A DNA stretch of 64,000 nucleotides from NCBI GenBank assembly GCA_010405405.1, contig MU004242.1:38748-102747 (forward strand), in the 5' to 3' direction. This DNA comes from Microthyrium microscopicum. Its lineage: Eukaryota > Ascomycota > Dothideomycetes > Microthyriales > Microthyriaceae. The notes beneath the pieces were generated by a model, which worked only from the letters and a program-made list of their open reading frames with translations, was not told the DNA's origin and made no database searches. The translations under genes and the position numbers were made by a program. Shown here piece by piece: positions 23,433 to 36,500 of the stretch. Position 1 is the stretch's first letter. Every line of letters begins with the position of its first letter.

Positions 23433-25196
23433 ATGACGCGATATTCACTCTTAAGAGTGTACGGCAATGCTTCTCGCCGCGTAATCAAGGCTGGGAAACC
23501 GGGGAGCTCTCGAACAATTGCAACAAAATCATCTCCGCCATCCAAGTCCGACAGATGGAAATGGGCAATACCTGTGAGCGCTGGGGCATTCATCGCAATG
23601 TCTTCAGTTGCACTGTACAGTGCTCGCGGCAACTCGACATCAAATCCTGGTGACAGTCAACGACTCAATGGCCAATCAACTACACCGTTAGATGCAATGC
23701 CTGTCGCAGTATACGATCTGACAGAAAAAAGTCTCAGAGACGCAGAAAATGAACTCGTCACTCTCTTGGGTGCTGAACGAGTCATTACCAGCCTTGGAGA
23801 GCGCATCACTCATTCAAGCACAGAATGGTCTGTAGCCCCTGGTGGAGACCTTGATAGACATTCATTTATCGTCCATCCGAAATCAACGGAGGAAGTCAGT
23901 GCCATTGCCAAAATATGTCACAAAAGGCGAATTCCAATGATTGCATTTTCTGGAGGTACTAGCTTGGAAGGTACTTTAGCTGCAACGACGAGAGGAGGAT
24001 GTTGTATCGATTTTCAGCTCATGAACAAAGTCATACAATTACACGCAAAAGATATGGACGTCGTGGTACAGCCAGGTGTAGGTTTTGAAGAACTTAACGC
24101 CCAACTTGATCCTCAAGGATATTTCTTTCCGCCAGATCCTGGACCAGGCGCTCAAATCGGTGGAATGATTGGTCAGGGGTGTTCTGGAACGAATGCTTAT
24201 CGTTATGGAACCATGAAAGATTGGGTCCTTGGTATGACTGTTGTTCTTGCGGATGGAACGATTGTTAGAACAAGAAATCGACCTCGAAAGTCGAGCGCGG
24301 GTTACAATCTTACTCAACTTATGATCGGATCGGAAGGTACTTTGGGAATAGTCACTGAAGCAACACTAAAATTAACAAGTGCACCAAGAAACATAAGAGT
24401 TGCAGTGTTGGCGTTCAAAACTACACAAGCTGCAGTTGATACAGCCATCGAGATTGTCCAAAACGATATGCCTGTTGCGGCATTGGAGCTCTTGGATGGG
24501 TTCACAATGAAAGCCGTGAATCAGGCTGGTTACTGTGACAAGCAATATCCGGAAATTCCTACTCTGTTTATGAAATTTGCTGGACATACACCGCAGAGCG
24601 TACAGGAATTAATTGATCGTGTCGAGGATTCAGCGAAACGAAATGGATGCCAGTCGCTCGAATTCTCGAAAGACGATAAAGAAGTCGCAGCGCTTTGGAT
24701 GGCTAGAAAAACTGCTTTATGGAGCTTGCTTGCCATGAAAGAGAATCCAGAAGACAAGTTTCTCAGTGCAGATGCAGCAGTCCCAATTTCTCGACTAGCG
24801 GATCTCGTCGAAGAGACAACTGAGCTTCTCAACAAAAGTGGCTTGATTGGATCGTGCTTGGGACATGTTGGGGATGGTATGTTCTGTTTCCGTGCATACA
24901 TTGGGATTTGATGCTGACTTTTGAAAGGCAATTTCCATACCACAGTACTGTACGGGGGCTCGGACAAAGACAAAGCCCGACAAATCATTTCCACTGTACA
25001 GAAGCGAGCCATCGAAATGGAGGGAACGATTACTGGCGAGCATGGAATCGGCTTGGAGTATCGTGACATGTTGGTAAACGAGAATGGACCAGGCTTTGTG
25101 GATATGATGCGACATGTTAAGCTCGCGCTTGATCCATACTGTCTCCTTAACCCAGATAAGCTATTCAGGGTGAACTGGGACGCAAAAAGAGATTAA
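23433..25196 (+). CDS. DLD1: D-lactate dehydrogenase (cytochrome), mitochondrial
   Basis: Join 23433-24876 and 24928-25196 gives 570 aa, a normal length for fungal Dld1. It oxidises D-lactate to pyruvate using FAD and passes electrons to cytochrome c. The N-terminus is basic and Ser/Arg-rich (TRYSLLRVYGNASRRVIK), followed by a hydrophobic segment (AIPVSAGAFIAMSSVALY), the layout of a protein anchored in the inner mitochondrial membrane. The FAD-binding PCMH domain contains PMIAFSGGTSLEGT, PPDPGPGAQIGG, GCSGTNAYRYGTMKDW and MIGSEGTLGIVTEATLKL. The C-terminal FAD-oxidase domain ends with GTITGEHGIGLEYRDML and LDPYCLLNPDKLF. The ATG at 23433 is the first in frame; the longer frame upstream has none. 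Confidence 0.93.
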
Positions 25197-25283
25197 GGTG
25201 TATCTGCTTCAGCGTCGCGTTGCAAGATTTAATGGTAATAAACAGCTTCAACTATAGCGTGGGGGGACCGCATACCTCAAAGC

Positions 25284-25771
25284 TCAACTCGATATAAATT
25301 GACTGGCATCAAGTCTCTGTATCAGTAATAAGCATCCATAAATGAATAGCAATTCCAATGGAAACAGCCACACCATGACCAAAGGCGGCTTGTCTTGCAG
25401 CTCCAACTCTTTCCAATTCTCATTGCCACTCGTTTCCCGTCTTACTTTATCGAGATTTTGCGTATATTTGAGGACCGATAACCCAGCAACGAGGCCCACA
25501 ACTCCTCCGTGAGCTAAACGTGCGCCAACTGCTCAATTGAAACCTATATAAACAAACGCAAGCATGGCTAGTCCAGATGGAATGACTACCTCCAGCGACA
25601 GGAAGAAAGGGGTTGCTGGCCGCCGAGTTCGTTGTGACAGACGCGGCGTCAAAGCCGTATGTCTCGGCATAGCTAGTTGGGTTCGTGATGGCATGTGTTC
25701 CAACTGAAATGCTGAGTAGGCCGAAGCACGATGCGGTTCCTCGAGCAGGGGTTAATAGTGAGAAGGCCGTA
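25284..25771 (-). pseudogene. DUF4267-like small membrane protein, start missing
   Basis: On the minus strand, 25771-25590 joined to 25528-25284 across a 61-nt intron reads about 142 residues in one frame. It contains GLLSISVGTHAITNPTSYAE, then ETYGFDAA, VGARLAHGGVVGLVAGLSVL and a C-terminal hydrophobic VMVWLFPLELLFIYGCLLLI. Position and wording of the SxxxGxxxxxxPxxYAxxxG segment suggest the DUF4267 family of small fungal membrane proteins; this is a tentative match. There is no ATG at the beginning, and upstream sequence offers only a possible acceptor (TTTATAG) with no good first exon. It is either broken at the 5' end or has an exon I missed. Confidence 0.45.
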
Positions 25772-26697
25772 CTATAAATGTGGTATCATCTTCTATTGCC
25801 TCCAAAAATTTCAGGACTCTGCGCGAGAGATAACTTGGGAACAGCCTGTTTCCCTGTTTAGGCCATGTGTCCAGCGATCAATTCAATTGACATGATGGAT
25901 CTTGAAGACGCGAATGGTGTTGAGTGTTCAAGGCATGTCAGGGGCAATATTAAAAAGGGGGCACCGTCAAATAGTACAATAAGAACAACATTTCGCGCGC
26001 TCTTTGGACCTGTACGAACCAGTTATCATCGTGTTCAAGTTCTCCAAATCAATTGCATTACTGCAAGAAGAGGCCTGTGTTCTTTCTCTCCACACATCAG
26101 AGAAGGGGAGAAACTTACAAGACATGGCAAGCTACAAGCTAGACTACCACTGCAGTACCTTTGACGACGGCGATATATCTTACACGAAATTCTATCGGAG
26201 CGAGATATATTCACCAAAACTTCTCTTCTTGGCTGGAGTCTGGACTGACAATACCATAGAGTATGGCAAAGGGCTGAAGGCTGACAGGAGCGATGGTACC
26301 TGAATCCACCGCGACATCCACGCCGTCGCGTGTATTTATGGCACTAGCTCGTGACGTCACCATTGAACGTTCTTATGTTTTACCTTTTTCGGATTTTGAG
26401 TAGTACATCAATTCAATGGACAACAACCTACCGTGAGCCAAAGTCTATCGCTGCCGTCAATTGATTGACCAGGCGTGTACTGGTTTCTGTACGCTTTGAG
26501 ATTCGTGACGATCGCTGCCAGTTTTGTTTCCGTCATGGCCTTTACCGTCCTGAACCTATTCGCATAAGAGGTACCAGCGCACCCAATAGGGAACATGAAC
26601 AGAACGGAGACCACCGATTGCTAATGCTACTGAGTAGATATCGGCCGGGGATATTGCAATACTCATTTCCTTCACCCCATCTCCTCACCAAGCTGAT
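25772..26697. other. Upstream region of histidine kinase 1
   Basis: No gene supported. Open frames 25865-26164, 26004-26303 and 26465-26746 overlap each other in different frames and resemble nothing. Confidence 0.45.
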
Positions 26698-29600
26698 ATG
26701 GACGCGGAAGAGCTGCCTAGTGATACGAGCTTATTGTATTTTCTAGAATGCGATCCAAGGCCAACGTTCATAATCGATACCGCCACAGCCTTAACCGAAG
26801 AATCAATCATCAAGCCTGTTTACAACAATCCTGCCTTACTGAAACATGAATTTGGCGAGTTGTTGGCGACAGTTCAAGGCAAAGAATGCCTAGACCTCGC
26901 GGCATGGCACAAATTCCGAAACTGGGCTACAACTGCGGTTGAAAGCCCCAGTGCTACAGATACTGTAGACAGCTTGATCTACAACAATTTCACTTGGGCC
27001 AAGGTTGTTCTTCATAAACGGTGGAATGTTTTGAGTGGAACTCGCTTCGAGCGTCTGGAAGGAACTGAACCCAGAACTATCACTAGATCTATATCACAGG
27101 ATCGCTCATTTGATTGGACTGCTTCGCTTCCGCCTAAGGATAACACATCTCATATCCAGTTCGCTCGCAATACCGACTGGGCCAATAGCCCGCTAGGATC
27201 AATGCATACATGGTCAACACAACTACGCAGTGCCGCCAATCTCATCATGCAAGATCCACGGCCAGCCGTTTTGTTCTGGGGCCCCGAGGTAGTAATGATT
27301 TACAACGAGCCATACACCGAACTCATTGGAGGTCTCCATCCAATGTGCATGGGAAAAAGCGCAAGAAATGCCCTTGCTGTAGTCTGGCATGACTTCGAAC
27401 CTATTATCATTGAGAACCTTGCTGGTAAACCTGTTGAAGAAACAAATAAACCGGTTGTGATTACTCGCAATGGTTTTCTGGAGGAAACCTATTTCTCCAT
27501 GAAATTTTTACCCATTTTTGACGGGCAAGGCGCGACTATTGGACACTTTGAGACCGTCTCCGAAACTGTAAGTCATGTACCGGTCCTTTCCTTTGGTTTT
27601 AAATTGCATCCCGCAATCACGGTCTTATTCATGTACTCTCTATCAGTGATTATCTCTGACAGCTCTACAGACTAAACAAGTCTTACTACAAAGACGTCTG
27701 TCAATGGTTCTGGAACTTAGTGAAGAGATTAACAAATCACGGAGTGTTACAGATTACTGGACTCTGGTCAAGGAGGTGCTGTCCCATCACGAAAAAGATG
27801 TTCCATTTGCGTTACTCTACTCTGTCGAAACCGAGGGTGGTCCAGCCGAGGAGTTGGCCTCCGTAATTACTCCAGATTCTGGAGAGGATACAAGCTGCAT
27901 GCTGCGAGGAGTACTTGGTTGGGAAGGTTCTTCACCACCTCAACTTCAAACTGTCCTCTTCAATGATACCAAAGGCCTGATGCCTTATTTCCGAAAGGCC
28001 ATGGTTTCGGGAGATCCAATTGTTGTTGTATTTGACGACGATACAATATCAAACAATCCTCTGATTGAAACTATGGCTAAAACCTTTGGCGAAACTTGCA
28101 AATCAATTGCTATTTTTTCCGTTAATCCTACATCTGGAGACGATCATATACTCGGGTTTGTTGTGATTGGTCTCAATCCTCTCACTCCTTACGATGATGG
28201 CTATCATCAATTTATATTAGTCACGAGCAGACTACTCTCCGCATCTTTGACATCCATCCTTTTGAACGAAAAGGACATTCAACGGCGTGAAAAGGCTATG
28301 GATAGAGCTGAGGCTTTGAAAACCAAGCTGATGCAACAACTGCTCGTCACGCAAAGAGAGGTCGAGCGAAGCAGTCTGAAATTCAAACGTTTTGCAGAGG
28401 GAGCTGATATTGGCATCTTTATCGTTGGCTTAGATGGGCTTGCCACGTACCGGAACGAAGCTTGGTATAACATTTTTCAACCAGATAATAGAGAAGTAAA
28501 TCTGGATGATGGGTGGGATATGTTAATCGATGAGGAGTATGCAGAAAAAGGCAGGGCCCGATTCGCGGAGTTGATGGAAAAGAAAAACCATCAGTAAGCA
28601 TACAGTGGAAATAGTCTTCGTATTGTCAAACATGCTGATATTGTGCAGGTCGTTCGAGCTGCGCCTAAAAAGAACTTGGACAGTACCCAATTGGCACTCA
28701 GCTGAGAACCAACAGCCAATGTGGGTGTTATGCTCAGCTTTTCCCGAATTATCCGAAGATGGCGAGATTTTGGAAATCATTGGATGCGTTACAGACATTA
28801 GGTGAGACTTCAAAGAATCGTCTCTTCCAATGCTGATGCGTGTAACAAGTCGCCAAAAATGGGGCGAGAAAGTCCAATCGGCTCGTGCATTGGACGCTCA
28901 AGAGTCGAAAAGGTATGTTACTGGCTGTCGCTCGAACGATATCTTGATTTAACGTTCGCCAGACAGTTGGAGAACTTCATCGATACCACCTCGTAGGTTC
29001 CATACCTGTCAAGAACGTTCACTGCATTCTAATCAAGTAGACACGAAATGCGAAATCCATTATCTGCTATCGTGCAATGCGCCGACGTGAGTTTTCTCTG
29101 CGGCTTTGGCACGAATTGGATGGTTTCTAACCGTGGTTACAGGGTATCCTATCTTCTCATAAAGAGCACTTAAAGTCAAGCGATCCATCTGGATTGCCTC
29201 AAAGTACGATACATACGGCTATTGAATCCGCCGAAACAATTGTGCAGTGTTCGCAACACATGAAGTGCATTGTAGATGGTAATTGTCCTTTTACCATGCC
29301 CAGCCCAAGCTAACGATACTTGAAGATGTTCTTACTATGTCTAAACTCGACTCGGGACTTTTAGCAATGACTCCAGTCGCTGTACAACCTGAAATTCTAG
29401 CAAGGCATTCCGTGAAAATGTTTGAGGCAGAAGCAAAGTCGGCTGATGTTGGACTGATATTTGAACTGGAAGAATCATGGCAACAAAGTCAAATCACTTG
29501 GGTGTCTATGGATCCAACCAGATTAACACAGGTTCTAATTGTTCGTCCAACTCGTACGTCATCTCCGAGTCTGTAGCTACTAACGATTGTCTAGAATCTC

Positions 29601-30692
29601 ATCACCAACGCGATCAAATTTACTCGACTTGAAAAGATACGCAATGTTGTGGTGAGCATGGGCTTATCGCTTCAGCGACCGTCAAAAAGTACGTGTGGAC
29701 ATATTGTGTATGGTCATATACACAATGAGACTGAAGCTCAATCGTTACGGGCAGACTGGGAGCTGGGAGAAACAGTATGTTCTCATAAATCGTTCATTGG
29801 TATTCAGCTGCTGACATCGTGGAAGATATATGTGCATTTCATGGTTCATGATACTGGTCGAGGTTTGACTGAAGCTGAAAAAGATTTACTCTTTGCCCGC
29901 TTTTCACAAGCCTCTCCTCGCACTCATATCAATTATGGTATTTACTCCTCTCACTTGACATTTGTAACTATCTAATCTATTCTAGGTGGTTCCGGTCTTG
30001 GGCTTTTCATTTCCCGGCGGCTTACTGAAATGCATGGTGGAGCAATTGGCTTCGCATCCAACACGGGTGCAGGAAGTACTTTCTCTTTTTATATGAAAGC
30101 TCGCAAACTCGACTCCAACTTCGCTCAACCAGGAGATTCCAGAGCAAGTCCAAACTCTGCTATCGGCCCAACCACAAATATACCACCTCTTCCCGATCGC
30201 ACTGCCAGCAGTCATGCAGTTCAAACTCTCAGCCAGTCCCCGTCCGATACAACCACCGAGAAACCCAGAGACGCTAAAGATTTCTATGTTCTGGTCGTGG
30301 AAGATAATCTCGTCAATCAACGAGTCCTTGCCAAGCAGTTACGAAATCTTGGAATGAAGGTTGCAGTAGCCAACCACGGTGCTGAAGCTTTAGATTACTT
30401 GCGTACCACCAAGTTCTGTTCGCCAGATGGTGAACCGCTTTCTTTGATCTTGATGGATTGGGAGATGCCAGTTATGGATGGTTTAACCTGCGTTCGCAAC
30501 ATCCGACAGTGGAAGCAGAGCGGAGCTATGCAAGGACATGTGCCAGTTATAGCAGTGACTGCAAATGTTAGATTAGAACAGGTAAAGATTGCCATCGAAG
30601 CCGGCATGGATGATGTTGTATCCAAGCCGTTTAGGATACCGGAACTATTCATTCGTATGCAGAAAGTGATGGATCAGGTGGAAAATCAATAA
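26698..30692 (+). CDS. Hybrid histidine kinase 1
   Basis: Eleven exons: 26698-27567, 27671-28593, 28649-28801, 28850-28912, 28963-28992, 29041-29086, 29143-29278, 29326-29540, 29595-29774, 29826-29937, 29986-30692, giving 1144 aa. Order: an N-terminal region shared with kinase 2; a PAS-like domain (TDWANSPLGSMHTW, ~155-290); a GAF-like region; a second PAS-like segment (FKRFAEGADIGIF); HisKA with H681 in TTSHEMRNPL; HATPase with N-box LINLITNAIKF, HDTGRGL and GGSGLGLF; and a receiver with VVEDNLVNQ, the phospho-acceptor D1067 in LMDWEMP, and K in VVSKPF. All phosphorelay residues are present, so it should sense a cytosolic signal and pass phosphate to an HPt protein. One exon is only 30 nt (28963-28992). 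The donor at 29541 is GTTCGT, weaker than the others. Confidence 0.9.
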
Positions 30693-30720
30693 TATCCCCA
30701 TGAATCAAAACTTCACGCTC

Positions 30721-31879
30721 TCAGTCCCCGTCGGAGAGTTTCTCGTTGTGCTCGTCCACAAATCGGAATGTCAAGCCAGGTTGTGGAGTGTCAGAATCGT
30801 CAAATTCGATTTGGCATCGTACCACTTCGTACATGTCCGATTCGTAATACTGCAGAGCTTGTTCTTGCTCTGCCGACGTGATCCAGTGAGCGAACCCTTC
30901 CACTGCGGCAGATGGATCATTGGAGTTAACCAAGGCCTTGTATCTTCCGCACCATGTTTTCACAATCCCTCTTTGAATATAGCAGGCTTTGAGTTTTGGC
31001 TCTGCATCAAGATTGAGAAGACGAGCTAGGCGATCTGGTTCTGCCAAAGTACCGTAGAAAAAGTAGCAGACGGGATACTCGGTATGGCCCGGGCTGCCTT
31101 TCGCTCCATTCTGCATCCGGAACTGAGGCAGTGTACTGTCAATGCCTATATCATGTTAGTATCAGTTCCAATCGAAAGCTGTCCTTGACTTTGGCAAACA
31201 TATTCGGATTCATCTCTGGCTTCCCATCAAACGCGATGGCCATGAATGAGTGCCATGGCGCTTTCAAGAAGAAGACAAGAAGAAAGAGCTTAGGAAAAAT
31301 GCAAGTCTTACCTAGTGTTGGATAGAGCGAATTGCTCTGTAGATCCTTCTTCGCCATAGCAATCTTCAAAAACGTAGGATGAAATATTGCCGCAGAAATC
31401 GAGCTTTCAAAATGTTCCTGGATGACTGCCTTCGTAGATCCGTTGACGATGACAAAATCCACGTCCTGGTCTGAGTCATCTGAACCATGTACTAGTGGGA
31501 GCTCTACCCCAATAATGGCCTTGACATCAGCCGCAGTTTTCAGTGGTCCATCTAGCCGAAGAAGATATTCAGAGCTTTTTGTTGGGGCAGGTTTGGACTT
31601 CTGCGGAGCTCGCCGTATGGTTGATAGATAGAGAGAATATTGGTAGCTTTCTTTGGTATGGCCGGGATGGTTTTCTTGAACTTCTTCCCAGTAATCGTCA
31701 GAGACTATAGGTCTTCCAATACTGGTTCTCTGTTCGCGAATACGTTCTTTGGCTTCATCTGCTGAAAGATTAAACAGGCGCTGCCATCGATCCAGATCTT
31801 CGGCGGAGATATTGTCCGCATCGAGACAATCTGGGCCTATTGACTGAGCTATGATTTCGAGTTCCGCGAGAAGATCCAT
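30721..31879 (-). CDS. Gamma-glutamylcyclotransferase-like (AIG2-like) protein
   Basis: Complement join 30721-31145 and 31312-31879 gives 330 aa. The N-terminal half (LLAELEIIAQSIG to about residue 190) is unrecognised and partly helical. The C-terminal half is a GGCT/AIG2-like barrel: CYFFYGTLAEPDRLARLL has the YGTL substrate loop, and VEGFAHWITSAEQEQALQYYE carries the acidic residues expected near the active site. Such enzymes release 5-oxoproline from gamma-glutamyl compounds; the real substrate here is open. The 166-nt intron is open in the exon-1 frame, so a retained intron would give a 242-residue product lacking the GGCT domain. Its stop is 28 bp from the stop of kinase 1 on the opposite strand. 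Confidence 0.85.
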
Positions 31880-33561
31880 TTCGGTTGATCTGTCGAATCG
31901 ATCTTACTAGTTTGACTGTGTAGCTAAAGTACGCGGAACTGGCGGAAGTTGAGTTAAATAGTGTGGAAAGATGCGAGGACGAAGATGAAAAATTAGACGT
32001 CAGACTACTTAGCTCAAGTTTGCGAATGGGACGAGAATCATTACATTTATACCTAAAGTTCACTACGGTACTTACAGAGTGACTCAAGGGTCGATTTTCA
32101 AGATCTGTGAACCGTAGTTGAGGGAGAGAACATCAATTAGCGTACCAGACTGGTAGAGACCATGCTGACCAACATCTCCAGCGACCATAAACAGTATTAC
32201 CGGTAGCCACGACGTTTCCAAGATCGTCAAAATCCGAAAGTAACAGATCCATGGATAGCAGGAATCGTATCACTGAGAGTCAGAACTAGTACCGGAGTCA
32301 TAACGTGAATCCTTGTACTCAAAATGAGATTGTCCAGTTGCAATTTGGTTCTAGCAAGAGTAAGACCATCGTTCCTATGAGCAATTGTCGCATAGCGAAC
32401 AGATGCGTGGTAGGCAAGTCGTGGAATTAGGCTGCGAGCAGTGCACAGATGAACCCAAGGTCCATTGCCGGGCCATCTGACAGAATGATGGCGTTGCATG
32501 AGCAGCAATGACTAGGACTGGCTAGACTCGTACCAATGCACTTCATAAGCATAAGGCTTAACACGCATTGAGGCCATGTGCTGTGGTGGGTGCGAGAGTG
32601 CTATAATAAAGATTTTGCGTCACAATGGAGCACGACGATATCTGATGCTTGAATATCCGAAAAGCCGATCTCTTGGGTCTATCGGACCAATCGGGGAATA
32701 TATATGCACGTGCACATGTTCCGCCTCCCGAAAGTCTTGGAACATGAACTCCAAATGTTGGGTCAATCATTGATCATTCTAACCTCGTTGCCATTTTCTG
32801 GATCTTGAAATTGTTTTTCAATTCCCACTTTTCCGCTACCGTCGCTGGATCGAAATCGGGTCCGTGATACAGTCCTTCGAGAGCTCTAGCCATCATATAC
32901 TCCTTGAGGTTTTCACGCGCAACATTTGATTTTGGAAACAACTATTCGCCCCACACGCTAAAAAGCTTATTATTTATCTTACCTTTGTTTGGTACTCGAA
33001 GTTGATCCCTGATCCACGCGCAACATTAACTACATAGATTGAGTGTGCCTGCCAAGGCTGCTGTACCCGCCTACCTACGTTACATAGCTTGACGTGGCTG
33101 TGATCGCGGGCTGTGGCTGTATAAAACTACGAGAGTACCGGTACCGACCTACAGTTGCACCCAAGTACACGGGACACCGGTAGTTTACAAAGTACGTACC
33201 CAGGTCCTAGGAGCCGTAAAAGTGGAAGAAGTCAACACATTGGCAAGCCAGGGTCCAATTTCAAGTCTTGTATCGCACCTACTTGTCGATGACGGACATG
33301 GTAAACACGCGCAAAGGATCTTGATACGATAACACTGTCTGATCTGCCACGATTTGTCTTGCTCGCAGAGGTTGGCACTTGACCGTTGCTGGTCAATGGT
33401 CATGAGCCACTACCCTCCTTGTGCCGGATACATCTGATACACGAGTATCTTCACAACTTTGAAGTCGCAACGTACTACACCCGCCGTAAACCTAATTCCA
33501 CCGCCGCCTACTATGCACCTATATCGCCTTTTCATCTTTACCTACTAGTAGTACTATATCC
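31880..33561. other. Divergent promoter region between GGCT-like gene and kinase 2
   Basis: About 1.7 kb. A 93-residue minus-strand open frame (32227-32508) has no recognisable features or splice partner. Nothing repetitive stands out. Near 33130 are short GTACC-containing repeats (GGTACCGACC, GGGACACCGG). Confidence 0.4.
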
Positions 33562-36500
33562 ATGGACACACCCATCACATCGCTTGGGGAACTCGAGCAT
33601 CTTAGCATCGAAGAAGTACTCGACCAGGACAGCCGACCTAGCTTCATCCTCGATCTCGATCCAGACCAAGACAGGGTCAGCCACCTTCTCAGTCCCATTT
33701 TTTGCAATTTGGCCCTTCGCGTACACTATCAACTCTACGATGCGGTCACCAGCGGAGAATTACCCACACCTCTTTCTAGATCTGAAAAGCCATCGTATCA
33801 GGACTTCAGAGCTTGGGCCATTAGTGTAACTACACACGACGATTCGAAAGATGTGTTTCCACTTTCGTTCCTGTTTGGGAATCTTCTCTGGACGGGTTTC
33901 ACTGTTCGACGCCGATGGCGAATCATTAGCGGCAACATATTATGGAATGAAAAAGGCCCTCTAGCGAACGTGTCGTCCAATGCAACTAGCGAAATACCCA
34001 AGGGCATCTCTGGTGCTACTAGAGCCTCTGCGAAGATCGATCTTATTGGTTCTACTTCACGAAAAGCGATAAAGATATCCACAGATGACAGGCCAAATCT
34101 CGTACCAGTCCAAAAAATCCCTTCCTCCAAGCCTTATTACTTCCCAAAGTCAGCCCGCACAAGCTCCGATGATACCGGAAACTCTTCTCACAGCAGAGGA
34201 TCACTGACACTTGCGGCTCCTGATAAAGCGTGCGCCGATTGGACTGCAAAATCACCCAAGGGCGTAATATCAGATCATATTGCATTAGCTCGCCTAGTAA
34301 ACTGGAAAGACACTCCTTTGGGTCCAATGGAGAAATGGTCGCCCGAGTTTCGCCAGGTTGCAAACCTTCTCATGTCCAATCCTCACCCGGCCGCTCTGTT
34401 TTGGGGGAGTGACTTGACTATGCTTTACAACGCAGCCTACGCTGATGAAGTAGCTGGCAACAAGCATCCAGAGCTGATGGGTACCGGATTTTCAGGGCCA
34501 TTTTCTGAATTATGGGACTCCATTGCTCCTGTTTTTGCGGAATGCGCTAAGACTGGTGTCTCTATCCGACGAGAAAACGATTACCTGCCTATCAAACGGC
34601 GTGGATTCCTTGAGGAGACTTTCTTTTCTTGGTCGTGGACCCCTTTGTACGGCGGCACTTCGCAAATACTAGGCTTCTATAATGCCCCGTTTGACGTGTC
34701 AGATCAAGTCCGAAATCGCCGGGGAATGGAAACAGTAAGCAAACTCGGGGGCACGGTGTCTAGAGCCACCTCAGTCAAGCAATTCTGGAAACTGGTACTG
34801 GAGGGCCTGGAAGAAAGCAACTTTGATGTCCCAATGGCGCTCCTCTATTCTGTGAGCGATACTGAAGACCCAGATCATGAATCAATATCCTCAGGCAGCA
34901 CAATCTCTTTGAAATCATGCAACTTTGAGGGATCTATTGGCATACCGGAAGGACACCCTGCGACACCTCTCCAACTGGATCTCAAACGCAGTCGAGAGGG
35001 CTTCGTACCCGCTTTTCGCGAAGCAATGCGTACCAGGGAGCCCACTTTACTACACATCAAAGATGGATCCCTTCCTGAAGAGCTACTGGAAGGGATTGAG
35101 TGGCGAGGGTTTCCAGACCCATGTCAAGATGCAATCATTTTCCCAGTACGACCAACGAATGGGGAAACGGTACTTGCCTTTCTCGTAATAGGTATGAATC
35201 CAAGGCGTCCATACGACGAAACGTACAAGTCTTTCATAAGTTTACTCAATCGACAATTGGCCACCTCTTTAGCTTCCACCATACTTCATGAAGAAGAAAT
35301 TCGGCGAAGCACCGCTGCTGCGATAGAGAAGGAAAGTCTCTCGAAGCAACTCGCACTTCAGACTGATAGACTGCGGCGAATGACAGCACTCTCTCCTCTG
35401 GGAATGTTTTTCCTCAATCCAGAAGGCAAATTTGTCGAAGCCAACGATCGATTCTTTGAAATGACAGGTCTGGCGAGGGACGAAATGCTCACTGCTTCGT
35501 GGGCAGACTGCATTATGGATAGTAGCAATGAGAAAATGGATGAAGGTTGGCTACAAATGCTGCACGAACACAAATCCTGGTCTAGTGAGCTTCAACTCAA
35601 AAAGACAAGGGACGCCGCAACCAACTTTGATCTTGATGGCGAGATAATTGATTCTTGGGTGCTGTTTACAACCCAACTCGAATTTGGGTCTGGGGATTCG
35701 CTGAAGTAAGTCTTTCCTTTTGAGCCGACTCGAGCACAACCAGTAGATAAAATAACTGGCGTGCTCCCACCGACTTCGATTGCTCCCTCAAAACACGCTC
35801 AAGGATCGAATGCGTTCAGTGCTATGAAAGGCTTCTAGAGCAGCACAATTCATCGAATGCAATAGAAGTAATACTACCTTTTATTTAGTAGCGTTTGTGG
35901 GAGCCACTGATGTTGATGGGGGCATGCCGGTTATTATGTTGATCAGTTGAAGCACTAATAGAAAAAAATTCACCTCGGGCGAGCCCATGGATTTCAACTT
36001 ATAGCGGTCGCCTCACTAACCGGTTCAGATCAATTCTAGGCTCGATAACAGATATTTCTCACCTCAAGTGGGTCGAAGGCCTTCAAAGCCGACGACTCTG
36101 CGAGGCTGAAGAAAGGAGACGCCAGCAGACTGAATTCATCGATATCACGTCGCATGAGATGCGAAATCCTCTCAGCGCTATACTACAGTGTGCGGACGAT
36201 ATTTCAGCTAGTCTGAGCAGCTATCGTTCTACAGACGCTGCGCTCAATGCCTCCATTGTGGAAAGCTGTTTGGATTCTGCGAGTACCATCAAACTCTGCG
36301 TAAACCACCAAAAGATGATCGTCGATGACATTCTTACAACATCAAAACTCGACTCAAACCTCCTGGAACTAACTCCTAGTGCCACTCAGCCCACTGAAAT
36401 TGCCAGTCTCGTTGTTCGCATGTTTCAATCTGAACTTCAAGCCAAGAAGATCCAAGTATCCCTTGATCTGGACTCCTCCCTCCAGCAGCTCTCGGTTGGC

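Noticed and set aside
32227-32508. 93-residue minus-strand open frame in the divergent promoter region
   Set aside because: No motif, no partner exon and no recognisable family.
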